Assembly: GCF_019469165.1 (NCBI RefSeq)
Contig: NZ_CP048263.1
Span: 1,116,001 to 1,180,000, forward strand
Length of the DNA stretch: 64,000 nt
Origin: Gilliamella sp. ESL0443
GTDB taxonomy: Bacteria > Pseudomonadota > Gammaproteobacteria > Enterobacterales > Orbaceae
Direction: 5' to 3'
How positions within the stretch are numbered: position 1 is the stretch's first letter; the number at the start of each line of letters is the position of its first letter. The translations under genes and the position numbers were made by a program. Below the pieces are notes generated by a model. It was not told where the DNA came from and did no database searches. It worked only from the letters and a program-made list of their open reading frames with translations. Below, one piece after another: positions 35,761-45,515 of this stretch.

Positions 35761-38469
35761 TTAGAACCATTGTCCAAAGCGTTTTATGTAAATCCTTTTC
35801 ATTATTTGAGCAACCACACAGTAACTTAATAATGTTGCAACTAACCATGGAAAATAGGACCATGGTAATGGTTGAAGACCAATTAGGCTACCTATTGGTG
35901 AAAAAGGAATATAAATACCCACCGCCATAATTAGCATAGTCATTACTATTACTGGGAATGCCGCGGTACTTTGTATAAATGGTATTTTCTGAGTCCTTAG
36001 CATATGTACAACTAAAGTTTGTGATAACAATCCTTCGATAAACCAACCTGAGTGAAACAATGATTCAGCTGCAACACTATTAGCACCAAAAACAAACCAC
36101 ATCAATGCATATGTTGTTATGTCAAAAATAGAGGATGTTGGTCCAATCCAGATCATAAAACGTCCAATATTTTGTGCATCCCATTTACGAGGTTTTTGTA
36201 AAAACTCTTCATCCATCTTATCCCAAGGTAATGATAATTGTGAGATATCATATAATAAGTTTTGGATAAGCAAATGAATCGCAAGCATTGGTAAAAATGG
36301 TAGAAATGCACTAGCCACTAATACAGAGAAGATGTTACCAAAGTTAGAACTTGCGGTCATATTTAGGTATTTCATAATATTACCGAAAGTTTCGCGTCCG
36401 CAAATTACACCTTCTTCTAATACAAGTAAGCTTTTTTCAAGCAAAATGATATCAGCTGATTCTTTAGCGATATCAGTAGCGGTGTCCACTGAAATACCAA
36501 CATCTGCATCTCTCAACGCTGGCGCATCATTAATACCATCACCTAAAAATCCAACAGTATGACCATTACTTTGTAACAATCTAATGATTCGAGATTTTTG
36601 TAATGGAGTCAACTTAGCAAAAATAGTGCGTTGCTCAATTTGCTCTTTTAACTCAGCGTCACTCATTTTTTCAATGTCGTTACCAAGTAAAGGTATACCC
36701 GGTTCTAAGCCAACTTCTCGGCATACTTTAATCGTGATGATTTCATTGTCACCAGTTAGAACTTTAACGCCAACACCATGTTCATTCAATGCAGAAATAG
36801 CTTCATAAGCACTCTCTTTAGGTGGATCTAAGAAAGTCAAAAAACCACGAATGGCTAATGATTTTTCATCTTGGACACTATATTGAGCTTTAGTTTGTGA
36901 TGCTGAAATATCTTTTACACCTACTGCTAACACTCTAAATCCATCTTTATTATAATTGTGTGCAAGTTCAATCAATGCTTGTTTACGATTTTCGTCTAAC
37001 GGTAAGTATTCGCCGTTTTCATAAACAAAATCTGAAATAGATAGCATTTCTTCAACTGCGCCTTTACAGATCATTAAATGATTTTCATCATTGCCTTGTA
37101 CAACAACCGATAAACGACGGCGAACAAAATCAAACGGTAATTCATCAATTTTTTTATAAAGACCAACACCCACTTTTTTAACACTGGTTTTTTCTTCAGC
37201 AAAACGAATGATCGCTTTATCCATCAAGTTTTTCATTCCACTTTGATAGTAACTATTGAGCCAGGCCAGTTGTAAAACAGATGGATCAATCTGCCCATTA
37301 ATGTCTAAGTGATGTTCTAAAATGATTTTATCTTGTGTTAAAGTACCTGTTTTATCAGTACATAAAATGTCCATCGCGCCAAAGTTTTGAATAGCATTCA
37401 AACGTTTTACCACAACTTTTCGTTTTGCCATGCCAACAGCACCTTTAGCTAGATTTGCACTAACAATCATCGGTAACATTTCAGGCGTCAAACCAACAGC
37501 AACAGCTAATGCAAATAATGTTGCTTCCCCCCAATCGCCTTTGGTAAATCCATTTATTAGTAATACAATCGGAACCATCACTAACATAAAGCGAATTAGT
37601 AACCAACTTACGCTATTTACACCGCGATCAAATGAGGTTTCGGCTCTTGAACCCACTATTGATTTTGCTAATGAACCAAAATGTGTATCAGCACCTGTTG
37701 CAACAACAATAGCTTTAGCTGTTCCACTCACTACATTGGTGCCCATAAAACAAATATTGTTTACATCAAGTACATTGTCCTTATCAATTTTTGAAGAATC
37801 TATCTCTTCTGTCGTTTTTTGCGATACCGCACCTAAGGTGTCATATTTTTCAACTGGAATTGATTCACCGGTTAACACCGCTTGACTCACAAATAAATCT
37901 CGCGATTCGATTAAACGAATATCGGCAGGAATCATGTCCCCAGCTGATAAAAACACAATATCTCCAGGAACGATATCGCTTAAAGGAACTTCAATATGCT
38001 CAGTTGGCATATTTTTATTACGACGACGTAGAACTGTGGCTGTAGTTCGGATCATTGACTTTAATGCTTCAGCAGCTTTATTTGAACGAAACTCCTGCCA
38101 AAAACGCAATAATCCACTAAGTGTTACCATGGTTAAAATGATAATAATTCCAGTTAGATCTGTCTCTTCACCGTTTTGTAATGGCAACCAGTAATCAGTA
38201 AAAAAACTTACCAGTGCTAATATTAATAGTACAAATATAAATGGGTTCTTAAAAGCTAAAAGTAACTGGACAAAAGCTGATGGCACTTTTTCTCGAGCCA
38301 CTTCATTTTTACCATACTGTTCCAATCGAGATTTTACATTTTCTTGAGTTAACCCCGAAAGACTTGATTGAAATTTAGACAAAATGCTATCTAAGCTATT
38401 CTGAGCTTCTTCAAGTGCTTTTATGTTTAAAGTATTATCTGTCTTTACTTGAGATGTTTTTTTAATCAT
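35761..38469 (-). CDS. mgtA: magnesium-translocating P-type ATPase
   Basis: The 902-residue type IIIB P-type ATPase matches E. coli MgtA (898) in length and layout. The phosphorylated Asp is D372 in DKTGTLTQ; SGDMIPADIRL, VLTGESIPVEK and VGFLGDGINDAPALRDADVGISVD are standard. The N-terminal cytoplasmic segment is followed by ten predicted helices, and the last third includes NLLYDISQLSLPWDKMD. It imports Mg2+ across the inner membrane. It is preceded by an unusually long leader with two small ORFs and a PhoP-box-like promoter, described separately. Confidence 0.97.
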   Translation of the reverse strand: MIKKTSQVKTDNTLNIKALEEAQNSLDSILSKFQSSLSGLTQENVKSRLEQYGKNEVAREKVPSAFVQLLLAFKNPFIFVLLILALVSFFTDYWLPLQNGEETDLTGIIIILTMVTLSGLLRFWQEFRSNKAAEALKSMIRTTATVLRRRNKNMPTEHIEVPLSDIVPGDIVFLSAGDMIPADIRLIESRDLFVSQAVLTGESIPVEKYDTLGAVSQKTTEEIDSSKIDKDNVLDVNNICFMGTNVVSGTAKAIVVATGADTHFGSLAKSIVGSRAETSFDRGVNSVSWLLIRFMLVMVPIVLLINGFTKGDWGEATLFALAVAVGLTPEMLPMIVSANLAKGAVGMAKRKVVVKRLNAIQNFGAMDILCTDKTGTLTQDKIILEHHLDINGQIDPSVLQLAWLNSYYQSGMKNLMDKAIIRFAEEKTSVKKVGVGLYKKIDELPFDFVRRRLSVVVQGNDENHLMICKGAVEEMLSISDFVYENGEYLPLDENRKQALIELAHNYNKDGFRVLAVGVKDISASQTKAQYSVQDEKSLAIRGFLTFLDPPKESAYEAISALNEHGVGVKVLTGDNEIITIKVCREVGLEPGIPLLGNDIEKMSDAELKEQIEQRTIFAKLTPLQKSRIIRLLQSNGHTVGFLGDGINDAPALRDADVGISVDTATDIAKESADIILLEKSLLVLEEGVICGRETFGNIMKYLNMTASSNFGNIFSVLVASAFLPFLPMLAIHLLIQNLLYDISQLSLPWDKMDEEFLQKPRKWDAQNIGRFMIWIGPTSSIFDITTYALMWFVFGANSVAAESLFHSGWFIEGLLSQTLVVHMLRTQKIPFIQSTAAFPVIVMTMLIMAVGIYIPFSPIGSLIGLQPLPWSYFPWLVATLLSYCVVAQIMKRIYIKRFGQWF

Positions 38470-38637
38470 AGTTTGTACCTATCTATTTTTCAGGCAAAAG
38501 GAACCCGCTCTTAGTTAACGTTAAACTAGGAGTTATTAAGTTCTTATCGACTAAAATTTAAACGTAAAGCAATAACTAACCATTGCAGTTAAGGCTTAAC
38601 ATGAAATAAAAATATTAAAAATAATATTAATTAAAAG

Positions 38638-38751
38638 TTAGATACAACTAGGTGGCTCTAAATGCTTATCTGTCAGATATAACACTCGCAAAAGTGCTTT
38701 ATGAGCACAAAGGTATTTTGAATTTGTGTGATAGCGTGTAGAAAACTGCAT
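38638..38751 (-). CDS. candidate leader peptide 2 of mgtA, 37 residues
   Basis: The ORF opens MQFSTRYHTNSKYL and ends DKHLEPPSCI, with a weak upstream GGTGAACG. The late Glu-Pro-Pro recalls the acidic/proline-rich MgtL peptides of enterobacteria, whose translation senses Mg2+ and proline supply, but there is no overall similarity. The competing hairpins of the leader fall inside this ORF, so ribosome position would decide which one forms. Confidence 0.35.
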   Translation of the reverse strand: MQFSTRYHTNSKYLCAHKALLRVLYLTDKHLEPPSCI

Positions 38752-38821
38752 ATCGTTCACCGTTACCGTTTTTATCAATTTCGGCTTGTGAACTGAAAAA
38801 ATAACTATTTAGACAGGTTCA

Positions 38822-38887
38822 TTAACCGATAATGATGTGTTTGAATTTATCTCCCCATAGTTTGGGGTGACCCGATTGACTGTCCAT
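38822..38887 (-). CDS. candidate leader peptide 1 of mgtA, 21 residues
   Basis: The ORF (MDSQSGHPKLWGDK at its start, ending HIIIG) is preceded by a strong CAGGAGAAAT site. A CCCCA/TGGGG hairpin lies within its codons. Position in the mgtA leader and a good ribosome binding site suggest a translated leader peptide; sequence similarity to MgtL is absent. Confidence 0.45.
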   Translation of the reverse strand: MDSQSGHPKLWGDKFKHIIIG

Positions 38888-39105
38888 ATTTCTCCTGTAA
38901 ATTGAACTCATCACTTTGTATTTCAACTTTTCTTAAACCTCATTTTTAACCATCTCTTATCGTTAAAAAAGTAAGAAAAGCTCAAAGGCGAGCACTTTAT
39001 ACGCTTTTGCATTCAAGAAGTCAACCGATTACTTGTAATAAAGTTGCAATTGATTAAAAACACCACTACTAGGATGATGAAATGTAGAATTAATACCCGT
39101 TTTAC

Positions 39106-39138
39106 ATAATATCAGTTACAATTAACCAATTGTTAACA
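39106..39138 (-). promoter_or_regulatory. PhoP-box-like direct repeat and -10 element of mgtA
   Basis: On the minus strand TGTTAA-N5-GGTTAA (39122-39138) matches the PhoP direct-repeat pattern (T/G)GTTTA-N5-(T/G)GTTTA at 10 of 12 positions. TATTAT follows 10 bases downstream (39106-39111), the spacing expected for a PhoP-activated promoter in which the box replaces the -35 element. Regulation of mgtA by PhoP is established in enterobacteria; here it is inferred. Confidence 0.6.
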
Positions 39139-39154
39139 ACACTGGTTAAATTGG

Positions 39155-39844
39155 ATGGATATTACTCAATTGTTGCAAGATAATTGGTTTAATTTATTTA
39201 TTATCTTCGCTCTATCAATTATTGGCTTTATTTATAAAAGAAACACACCTAATAATTACTTTGACAATATTATTAGATATACAGATATATTAGAAAAAGT
39301 ACCTCAACCTAGTTATCAAAAAGATTATTTAAACAATATCAAGAAAAAACTGATTTGGGAAAAAGTTTGTTTTTATAAACCAGGCAATATTAACAAAGAA
39401 AGAATTGCTATTTCTGTTGTTAATGCAGATATTCATAATGTTATTGAATTGAGTCAATTAAATCAATTAACTCAATATTTCGGTATTGAAAAAAACCGTA
39501 TTACATTTCTTAGACCTTTTTTAATTAAAGACGTGATTTTAACTGCTGCTGTTAGTCTGTTTACCTTTTTTATGGTTATATATAATCTCCATACTATTTT
39601 CAAATCAGAATGGATTATTAATGTCATTATTTCTGTATTGACGATTTTTGTTCTAATAATCATTATTGCGCAATTTGCTAAAGGACCATTAAAAAGATTA
39701 AATAGTTACCGCATCATTTTAAAGGATAAACAATTTTTAATTAGAGCAAATAAAGTATTTGCTAAAATCCTCGATGAAAATAGACCAATTGAGACAATCT
39801 CAAGAGAAATTGACAAAAAAGAGTCTACGGATTTAGAAGAATAA
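39155..39844 (+). CDS. membrane protein of unknown function, divergent from mgtA
   Basis: The 229-residue protein has three predicted helices (about 12-28, 127-147 and 154-173) and a soluble region of about 100 residues between the first two. The C-terminus is charged (REIDKKESTDLEE). No family is recognised. Its ATG lies 17 bases from the PhoP-box-like site of mgtA, so the two genes share a compact divergent control region. There is no strong ribosome binding site (TTGGATGG). A 13-bp stem terminator follows. Confidence 0.7.
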   Translation: MDITQLLQDNWFNLFIIFALSIIGFIYKRNTPNNYFDNIIRYTDILEKVPQPSYQKDYLNNIKKKLIWEKVCFYKPGNINKERIAISVVNADIHNVIELSQLNQLTQYFGIEKNRITFLRPFLIKDVILTAAVSLFTFFMVIYNLHTIFKSEWIINVIISVLTIFVLIIIIAQFAKGPLKRLNSYRIILKDKQFLIRANKVFAKILDENRPIETISREIDKKESTDLEE

Positions 39845-39870
39845 TTATTATTTAGATTTTATTATTAGAC

Positions 39871-39910
39871 AGGACAATAAATAATAAAAAAACTATTTAT
39901 TGTCCTTTTG
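39871..39910. terminator. terminator between the unknown membrane protein gene and topB
   Basis: A 13-bp perfect stem (AGGACAATAAATA / TATTTATTGTCCT) with a 10-base A-rich loop is followed by TTTTGG on the plus strand. It serves the convergent pair. Confidence 0.8.
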
Positions 39911-39921
39911 GTAATAGAAAT

Positions 39922-41814
39922 TTATGATTGAATTTTCAATCTTGAATTTTTTAACTGTTCAACTAATGTAAGCAAAGACGAATTTAATTGATACATAAAT
40001 TGTTGATAACTGAATTCTTTTTTACTAATTTCTTCAAGCTGCAACTCCCAATGTGCAGTCATATCTGGCATTGAAACACTTTCCGGTAATGATAAAATCA
40101 AGTTTTGGCCTACCTTCGTTGAACGAATTGATTTACCTTGACGCGTTAAAAATTGACGTTTAAATAAAAGCTCAATAATACCAGCTCTTGTTGCCTCAGT
40201 ACCTAATCCATCAGTTTCGCGTAATATTTTTTTTATCTCAGGATCTTTAACAAATCTAGCTATACCTGTCATTGCAGAAAGTAAAGTCGCATCCGTAAAT
40301 GGTCTTGGAGGTTGAGTTTCTTTACTGAGTAATTCGGTATCAATACATAGGACTGATTCGCCTTTTTTAACTAATTTAGTTAATAAACCATTATTCTCAC
40401 TATTATCGGTATCGTTCTCTGCTTGATAATTTTTACTTCTAAACAGTACTTTCCAGCCTTCGTCCAACATTTGATTGGCTTTAGAGATAAATTTACCACC
40501 ATTGATATCAACATCAATCTGTAACTCAGCATATTTATAAGCTGGATAAAATTGTGCTAAGTATTGTGTAGCAATCACTTGATAGACGGCTAACTCATTA
40601 CTAGATAAACTTTCGGCTCTCACTTTACGCAATGTTGGAATAATAGCGTGGTGAGCCTCAACTTTTTTATCATTCCAAGCTTTAGAACGTAAAGTGAAAT
40701 CAGCATTATTAATTGCAAGTTGTAACGCAGAACAATTGTTTTCAATCGCAGATTTTACACCATTAATTTGTGTTAAGTGCTCTTCAGGCAAAAAACGGCA
40801 ATCTGAACGAGGATAGGTAATTAATTTATGTTTTTCATATAATGATTGGCAAATATCAAGCACATCTTGTGCACTTAGACCATTTCGTTTTGCCATTTCA
40901 ATTTGCAAAGCCGATAAATTAAATGGCATAGGTGGTGCAAGTTCTTTCTTTTTATTACTTACTTTATCAATAGTGCCTGTCTGATCTTTAATTCGTTGAC
41001 AAACGTTTTCTGCTAAACCTTTAACTAAAACCCTGCCCTCTTCATCTTGATAAGGTTCACATGCCTCGCTTGGTTGCCATTTGGCCTTGAAGGTTTCGTT
41101 ATCCTTGGTTTGTAATATGGCATAAACTTCATAAAATGGTTTAGGAACAAATTGCGCTATCTCTAAATCTCGTCTAACCACTAATCCTAAAATCGGTGTT
41201 TGTACGCGCCCAATAGAAAGTACACCACGATAACCGCTTCGTTGCCCCACAAGAGTACAAACACGACTCATATTCATCCCATATAACCAATCAGCTCTTG
41301 CTCTTGCTAAAGCAGAAGTAGATAATGGGATAAAATCTTGATTACTACGTAATTGCTCAAGTGATTTTTCAACAGCGCTAGCATTCAAATCGCTGATTAA
41401 ACAACGTTGAATAGTTTTCCGCTTTTCTGGTGGTAACTGGCAATAGTTAAGTACTTCATCAACTAATAATTGCCCTTCTCTATCTGGGTCACCCGCATGT
41501 ACAATTTGTTCAGCTGATTTAATCAATTCAACTAAGGTGTTAAATTGTTTTTCGGTACTATTTTTGGGTATCAATATCCATTTTGCAGGAACAATGGGTA
41601 GATCGTCTAAAACCCATTTTTTATAGCGTTCATCATATATTTCAGGTGTTGCTTGTTCTAATAAGTGCCCAATACACCAGCTAACAATATCACCATTACT
41701 GGCTTTGATAAATCCATTTCCCTTTTGGTGGGGTTTAGGCAAAACATCAGCAATAGCTCTAGCTAAGCTCGGTTTTTCGGCAATAAATAGACGATAAGGT
41801 TCTTTAGATTGCAT
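39922..41814 (-). CDS. topB: DNA topoisomerase III
   Basis: The 630-residue type IA topoisomerase is slightly shorter than E. coli TopB (653). Toprim domain: [15 protein letters not shown] and the DPDREG metal site at 109-114. The catalytic tyrosine is Y334 in [23 protein letters not shown] at 203-217 is the family hallmark. Like TopB it ends without the zinc fingers of TopA. It decatenates replication intermediates. The GNAT gene lies 15 bases upstream on the same strand. Confidence 0.96.
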   Translation of the reverse strand: MQSKEPYRLFIAEKPSLARAIADVLPKPHQKGNGFIKASNGDIVSWCIGHLLEQATPEIYDERYKKWVLDDLPIVPAKWILIPKNSTEKQFNTLVELIKSAEQIVHAGDPDREGQLLVDEVLNYCQLPPEKRKTIQRCLISDLNASAVEKSLEQLRSNQDFIPLSTSALARARADWLYGMNMSRVCTLVGQRSGYRGVLSIGRVQTPILGLVVRRDLEIAQFVPKPFYEVYAILQTKDNETFKAKWQPSEACEPYQDEEGRVLVKGLAENVCQRIKDQTGTIDKVSNKKKELAPPMPFNLSALQIEMAKRNGLSAQDVLDICQSLYEKHKLITYPRSDCRFLPEEHLTQINGVKSAIENNCSALQLAINNADFTLRSKAWNDKKVEAHHAIIPTLRKVRAESLSSNELAVYQVIATQYLAQFYPAYKYAELQIDVDINGGKFISKANQMLDEGWKVLFRSKNYQAENDTDNSENNGLLTKLVKKGESVLCIDTELLSKETQPPRPFTDATLLSAMTGIARFVKDPEIKKILRETDGLGTEATRAGIIELLFKRQFLTRQGKSIRSTKVGQNLILSLPESVSMPDMTAHWELQLEEISKKEFSYQQFMYQLNSSLLTLVEQLKNSRLKIQS

Positions 41815-41829
41815 AATAATTAGTGTTAA

Positions 41830-42597
41830 TCATAAATTCCAAACGACATAAGCATTATAGGGTTGATTTAAAATATAACCCAACTCAGTAGCAAGCTTTA
41901 AAGAGGGCTTGTTGTGAGCATCCCAGTTAGGTGTTATTTGACGATCTAGGCAAGCTAAAATTAACTTTGCCGAACTAATTAATGCAAGTCCTTTTCGTCT
42001 TTCCTCAACTATTGTATCGACTTCAATGTCGATACTATTATTATATGCTAAATAAGATGATGCACCAGAAACAATAACATTATCTTTTAAAATAATAAAT
42101 CCCAATCCTGATTTTTCAAAATCCAAGTATGAGTTAAAGTTTTTACACAAGTCTTTAGCCCATTCAAGATTGAGAATTTGCTGATAATACTTTTCATCAA
42201 TAGCTTTTAATTGATAGTTTTCAGGTAATTTTGAGATAATTAATTGTAGTTTCTGAATATCAAATTCTGTAGGAGTATAAAAACTATAACGTGTAATTTT
42301 TTCATAATTGTTGCGATATATATTTTCAATTAAATTTTGCCAGGTTTTATCAATAGGGATAAGAATTGCATAATCATCACTATATACTTTTGGAATATAG
42401 TGAAGCATTTGCTGGTTCGGTTGACCTGCTAAAAAAAAGAAGCAACCAAGATTAATTACTACTGATGTAGGCCGCAATAAATCATCAGCATATGCAAAAC
42501 CGATATTTCCTTCCCAATAAGCTTGAATAATTGTTTGAGTTGTATTTTGAAATAATGATTCAATATCTTTTTTATTAATAATTTTATCAAAATACAT
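41830..42597 (-). CDS. GNAT family N-acetyltransferase
   Basis: The protein of 255 residues counts from the ATG at 42597, with AAAGGAA upstream. The C-terminal half has the GNAT fold: LGFIILKDNVIVSGASSYLAY strands and the acetyl-CoA-binding region VDTIVEERRKGLALISSAKLI, then a closing CLDRQITPNWDAHNKPSLKLATELGY in which NxxSxxLAxxLGY is the usual ending. The N-terminal half is of the larger GNAT subgroup seen in Bacillus and clostridia. Substrate unknown. It is 15 bases upstream of topB and probably co-transcribed with it. Confidence 0.82.
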   Translation of the reverse strand: MYFDKIINKKDIESLFQNTTQTIIQAYWEGNIGFAYADDLLRPTSVVINLGCFFFLAGQPNQQMLHYIPKVYSDDYAILIPIDKTWQNLIENIYRNNYEKITRYSFYTPTEFDIQKLQLIISKLPENYQLKAIDEKYYQQILNLEWAKDLCKNFNSYLDFEKSGLGFIILKDNVIVSGASSYLAYNNSIDIEVDTIVEERRKGLALISSAKLILACLDRQITPNWDAHNKPSLKLATELGYILNQPYNAYVVWNL

Positions 42598-42633
42598 CAA
42601 TATATTTCCTTTTTCATATTTAAGCTTAATTTT

Positions 42634-43638
42634 TTACCACCATTTTTTTAGCTTAAGCCATACCACTGAAAGTATACTGATCAGAATTAATAGGAATATT
42701 AACCCTATAAAAGACCACTCTTTTTCATTGAACGGAATGCCGGCCAAATTAACACCAAGCAAACTAGTGATAAAAGTAATTGGTGTAAAAATGATGGTAA
42801 ACAAGGACATTAAATAAATACGTTTATTCGTCGATTCGGCCAAAATGCTATTAATTTGTTCCATAACGGAACCAATTCTAATCAAACAACTATCAATTTC
42901 AGAGACATAGTGATTTTGTTGGCTAGAAATGTCATGCAATCGCTGGCGATCATTGTCATCAATCCAAGATATTCTTTCAGTCGAAATTTTGACAAATATA
43001 TCGCGCTGTGGGGAAAGTAAACGACGTAATATAAAAAGTTGTTTACGAACTCTTCCAATTTCCTTGTGAGAAAAAATCCGTTGATTTAATAATAGATCTT
43101 CCAATTTGATGATTTTATTGTGAACCCCATCAAAAGATAAATTAACTTGATCACAAATTAATTCAGAAAGTTGAATTAGCCAATCAGCAACATCTACAGG
43201 GCCAATACCTTTTTCTAAATTTTCTTTTAATTTGATGATGGCATCAATTTTTTGGTGCCTAGTTGATATTATAAAATTATCAGTTATATAAAATCGGAAA
43301 GTGACGATAGGATCAGGTAGCTCATTAGGTGTAAAATTAACACCTTTAAGTACGACTAAAATGCCTGTATCAAAGCGAATTTCTTTAGGAAACTGATTGG
43401 GTTTAATCAATTCATTTTTGACAAGATCTGGAATTAAATTTGTTTGGTTAATCCAATTGATTGTTTCGCTTTTAGCAAAATCAAGATGTATCCAATAAGG
43501 TTGTGAAATTGAAGCTTCACTTTTATCATTTAAAGGGTTGGCTTTGCCCTTCCCATCCAATTGACAACTAAAGACAGGGTGTGCTGCAAGTAGATCTGAA
43601 ACCAGAATAGAATTATTACTATTTTCGTTAATCATCAT
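42634..43638 (-). CDS. zntB: zinc/proton transporter ZntB (CorA superfamily)
   Basis: The protein of 334 residues counts from the ATG at 43638, behind TTGGGG. A large N-terminal cytoplasmic domain is followed by two C-terminal helices. The pore signature is GVN (LLGVNLAGIP) where CorA has GMN and ZntB proteins have GIN/GVN, which with the length and IGRVRKQLFILRRLLSPQRD favours ZntB. ZntB moves Zn2+ with protons; early work called it an exporter and later work an importer. It lies between a GNAT gene and the haem transport genes. Confidence 0.88.
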   Translation of the reverse strand: MMINENSNNSILVSDLLAAHPVFSCQLDGKGKANPLNDKSEASISQPYWIHLDFAKSETINWINQTNLIPDLVKNELIKPNQFPKEIRFDTGILVVLKGVNFTPNELPDPIVTFRFYITDNFIISTRHQKIDAIIKLKENLEKGIGPVDVADWLIQLSELICDQVNLSFDGVHNKIIKLEDLLLNQRIFSHKEIGRVRKQLFILRRLLSPQRDIFVKISTERISWIDDNDRQRLHDISSQQNHYVSEIDSCLIRIGSVMEQINSILAESTNKRIYLMSLFTIIFTPITFITSLLGVNLAGIPFNEKEWSFIGLIFLLILISILSVVWLKLKKWW

Positions 43639-43715
43639 CAGCCCCAATTGTTAAGTTTGCTTAATTATATACTCATTTTGAACGAAAATGGAGCGGATGA
43701 TATTAGATTTATCCT

Positions 43716-44489
43716 TTAGGGATTTAAATAGATTTGAGGTATTGATGAATGTTTAGGGTGATTATAAATACCTAATTCAACACCATACCATCGATTGATA
43801 TTTTCAACAGTTAATACTTCAGATGGTACGCCTTGTTCTACAATTTTTCCTTGGTTAACAAGAATAATTTTATCAGCATACAAAGCAGCTAAATTGAGAT
43901 CATGTAAGATGCAACATACTGCTAATTTCTGCTTAATAGCTAACTGCTTTAATAATCTTAAAGTATGTTGTTGATGATAAAGATCAAGTGCAGAGGTAGG
44001 TTCATCTAAAAATAATAATTTTTCATTAGATTGCGGTTGCCACAATTGAGCTAAGACTCTAGCTAATTGAACTCTTTGCTGTTCTCCTCCGGATAAACCT
44101 CTATAATCTCGGTCAGCAAATTGTAAACAATCAGTTTGTATCATCACTTCGTGAATTGATTCATCAAAATGTATTTTGCCATAAGGAGCTCGTCCCATTG
44201 CTATTACTTCTTTTACTTTAAAAGGAAAAGTAAGTTGGCTTTGTTGAAGCATAACTGTTCTTATTTTTGCTAATTGTTTTTGTGGCCACTGTGATAATGG
44301 TTTATCTAATAGATAACATTCACCAGATAATGGTTTTTGATAACCTGTTAGTAAACGCAATAAAGTGGACTTACCTGCGCCATTAGGACCTATGATAATT
44401 ACAATTTCGCCTGAATTTATTGATAAAGATACATCATTAATTATCATTCGACGACCATAACCAAATGTTAAATTTTTAGCGGTTAACAC
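43716..44489 (-). CDS. hmuV: heme ABC transporter ATP-binding protein
   Basis: The 257-residue ATPase has Walker [10 protein letters not shown] at 34-42, signature LSGGEQQRV at 132-140, Walker B LLFLDEP at 158-164 and the H-loop [11 protein letters not shown]. It starts with GTG after GGAG, 16 bases beyond the hmuU stop. HmuV energises haem import with HmuU and the binding protein HmuT. It is the last gene of chuW-chuX-chuY-hmuU-hmuV. Confidence 0.94.
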   Translation of the reverse strand: MLTAKNLTFGYGRRMIINDVSLSINSGEIVIIIGPNGAGKSTLLRLLTGYQKPLSGECYLLDKPLSQWPQKQLAKIRTVMLQQSQLTFPFKVKEVIAMGRAPYGKIHFDESIHEVMIQTDCLQFADRDYRGLSGGEQQRVQLARVLAQLWQPQSNEKLLFLDEPTSALDLYHQQHTLRLLKQLAIKQKLAVCCILHDLNLAALYADKIILVNQGKIVEQGVPSEVLTVENINRWYGVELGIYNHPKHSSIPQIYLNP

Positions 44490-44505
44490 AATAAATCTCC
44501 ATCAG

Positions 44506-45492
44506 TTATTTATGTCTCAGAATAAGCCAAAGAAAATACGGACCACCAATTAGGCTGGTTAAAAGACCGACAGGAATTTCAGTTGGAGCAACTAATGTTC
44601 TAGCTAAAGTATCAGCTAATAAAAGTAAACAAGCACCACCTAATGCAGAGCCAGGTATTAGCCATTTATGGTTTGCACCGACTTGTAAACGAATCATGTG
44701 AGGTACAACTAATCCAACAAAAGCAATAATGCCACTCACTGCAACAGAAGTACCAATCAGTACAGCACTAAGTAATAATAGATAGCGTTTAGTGCGTTCA
44801 ACATTGATACCTAAATAATGAGCATCTTCATCCCCCAGCTGTAATATGTTGAGATGATGAGCAAGTTTAATAACACATAATAACGTAGGTAAAATTAAAG
44901 AAATGGATACAATGACCAGGTCCCAAGAGCCTTTTCCTAAATGTCCCATTGACCATAACGAAAGTTGACGTAATTGAGATTCATCACTAATGTAACTGAG
45001 TCCTCCCAATATTGATCCAATGATGGCATTAATTGCGACCCCTAACAAAATCATTTTAGCTAAATTACATTGTTCATTAAGACTATAGAGGTATATAAGA
45101 ATACAGATAGATAAACTACCAGCAAATGCAGCAATCATTTTTCCGTAAAGCATCATAATCGGAGGAAAAACGGCAGGAAATAATATCGATATACCTACCA
45201 TTAGGCTTGCACCACTACTAATACCTAATAAACCAGGATCAGCTAAAGGGTTTCTGAATAATCCTTGCATAACAGCACCAGAAGTGGCTAATGCCATACC
45301 GACCACTACAGCAAGTATAATTCTGGGTAATCGAATGTTACACCAAATATTCCATAATGGATCATCAAATGACATATTAATTAATTGCGTAAAAGATAAT
45401 TTTAATGCTCCAGAGTTTGCCGAATAGACAATTAAAATTAAAAGTAAAGCAAATAATCCCACTAACAATATTTGTTGACTAGATTTTCGCAC
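44506..45492 (-). CDS. hmuU: heme ABC transporter permease
   Basis: The 328-residue FecCD/BtuC-type permease has ten hydrophobic segments. Family segments are IRLPRIILAVVVGMALATSGAVMQGLFRNPLADPGLLGISSGA in part, the GxxxxVSGxIAFVGLVVPHMIR stretch near 260, and LADTLARTL with EIPVGLLTSLIGGPYFLWLI at the end. It starts with GTG at 45492 after ATGAGG. With HmuV and the binding protein encoded across the divergent region it should import haem. Confidence 0.94.
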   Translation of the reverse strand: MRKSSQQILLVGLFALLLILIVYSANSGALKLSFTQLINMSFDDPLWNIWCNIRLPRIILAVVVGMALATSGAVMQGLFRNPLADPGLLGISSGASLMVGISILFPAVFPPIMMLYGKMIAAFAGSLSICILIYLYSLNEQCNLAKMILLGVAINAIIGSILGGLSYISDESQLRQLSLWSMGHLGKGSWDLVIVSISLILPTLLCVIKLAHHLNILQLGDEDAHYLGINVERTKRYLLLLSAVLIGTSVAVSGIIAFVGLVVPHMIRLQVGANHKWLIPGSALGGACLLLLADTLARTLVAPTEIPVGLLTSLIGGPYFLWLILRHK

Positions 45493-45515
45493 CGATTAAC
45501 CTCATATTTTTAATA

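Larger units (their letters stand above)
38470..39105 (-). other. long mgtA 5' leader
   Basis: About 630 bases separate the predicted -10 box (39106-39111) from the mgtA start. Besides two small ORFs the minus strand shows several hairpins: CCCCA/TGGGG (38853-38867), TATCTG/CAGATA (38667-38679), and two competing stems CACT/AGTG (38683-38696) and GTGCT/AGCAC (38694-38708) that share bases and cannot both form. E. coli and Salmonella mgtA have a Mg2+-responsive leader of about 260 bases; this one is longer and not obviously homologous. Confidence 0.55.

Noticed and set aside
37430..37885. 151-codon plus-strand ORF inside mgtA
   Set aside because: It lies wholly antisense to conserved MgtA codons, with composition of a shadow frame and no independent signals.
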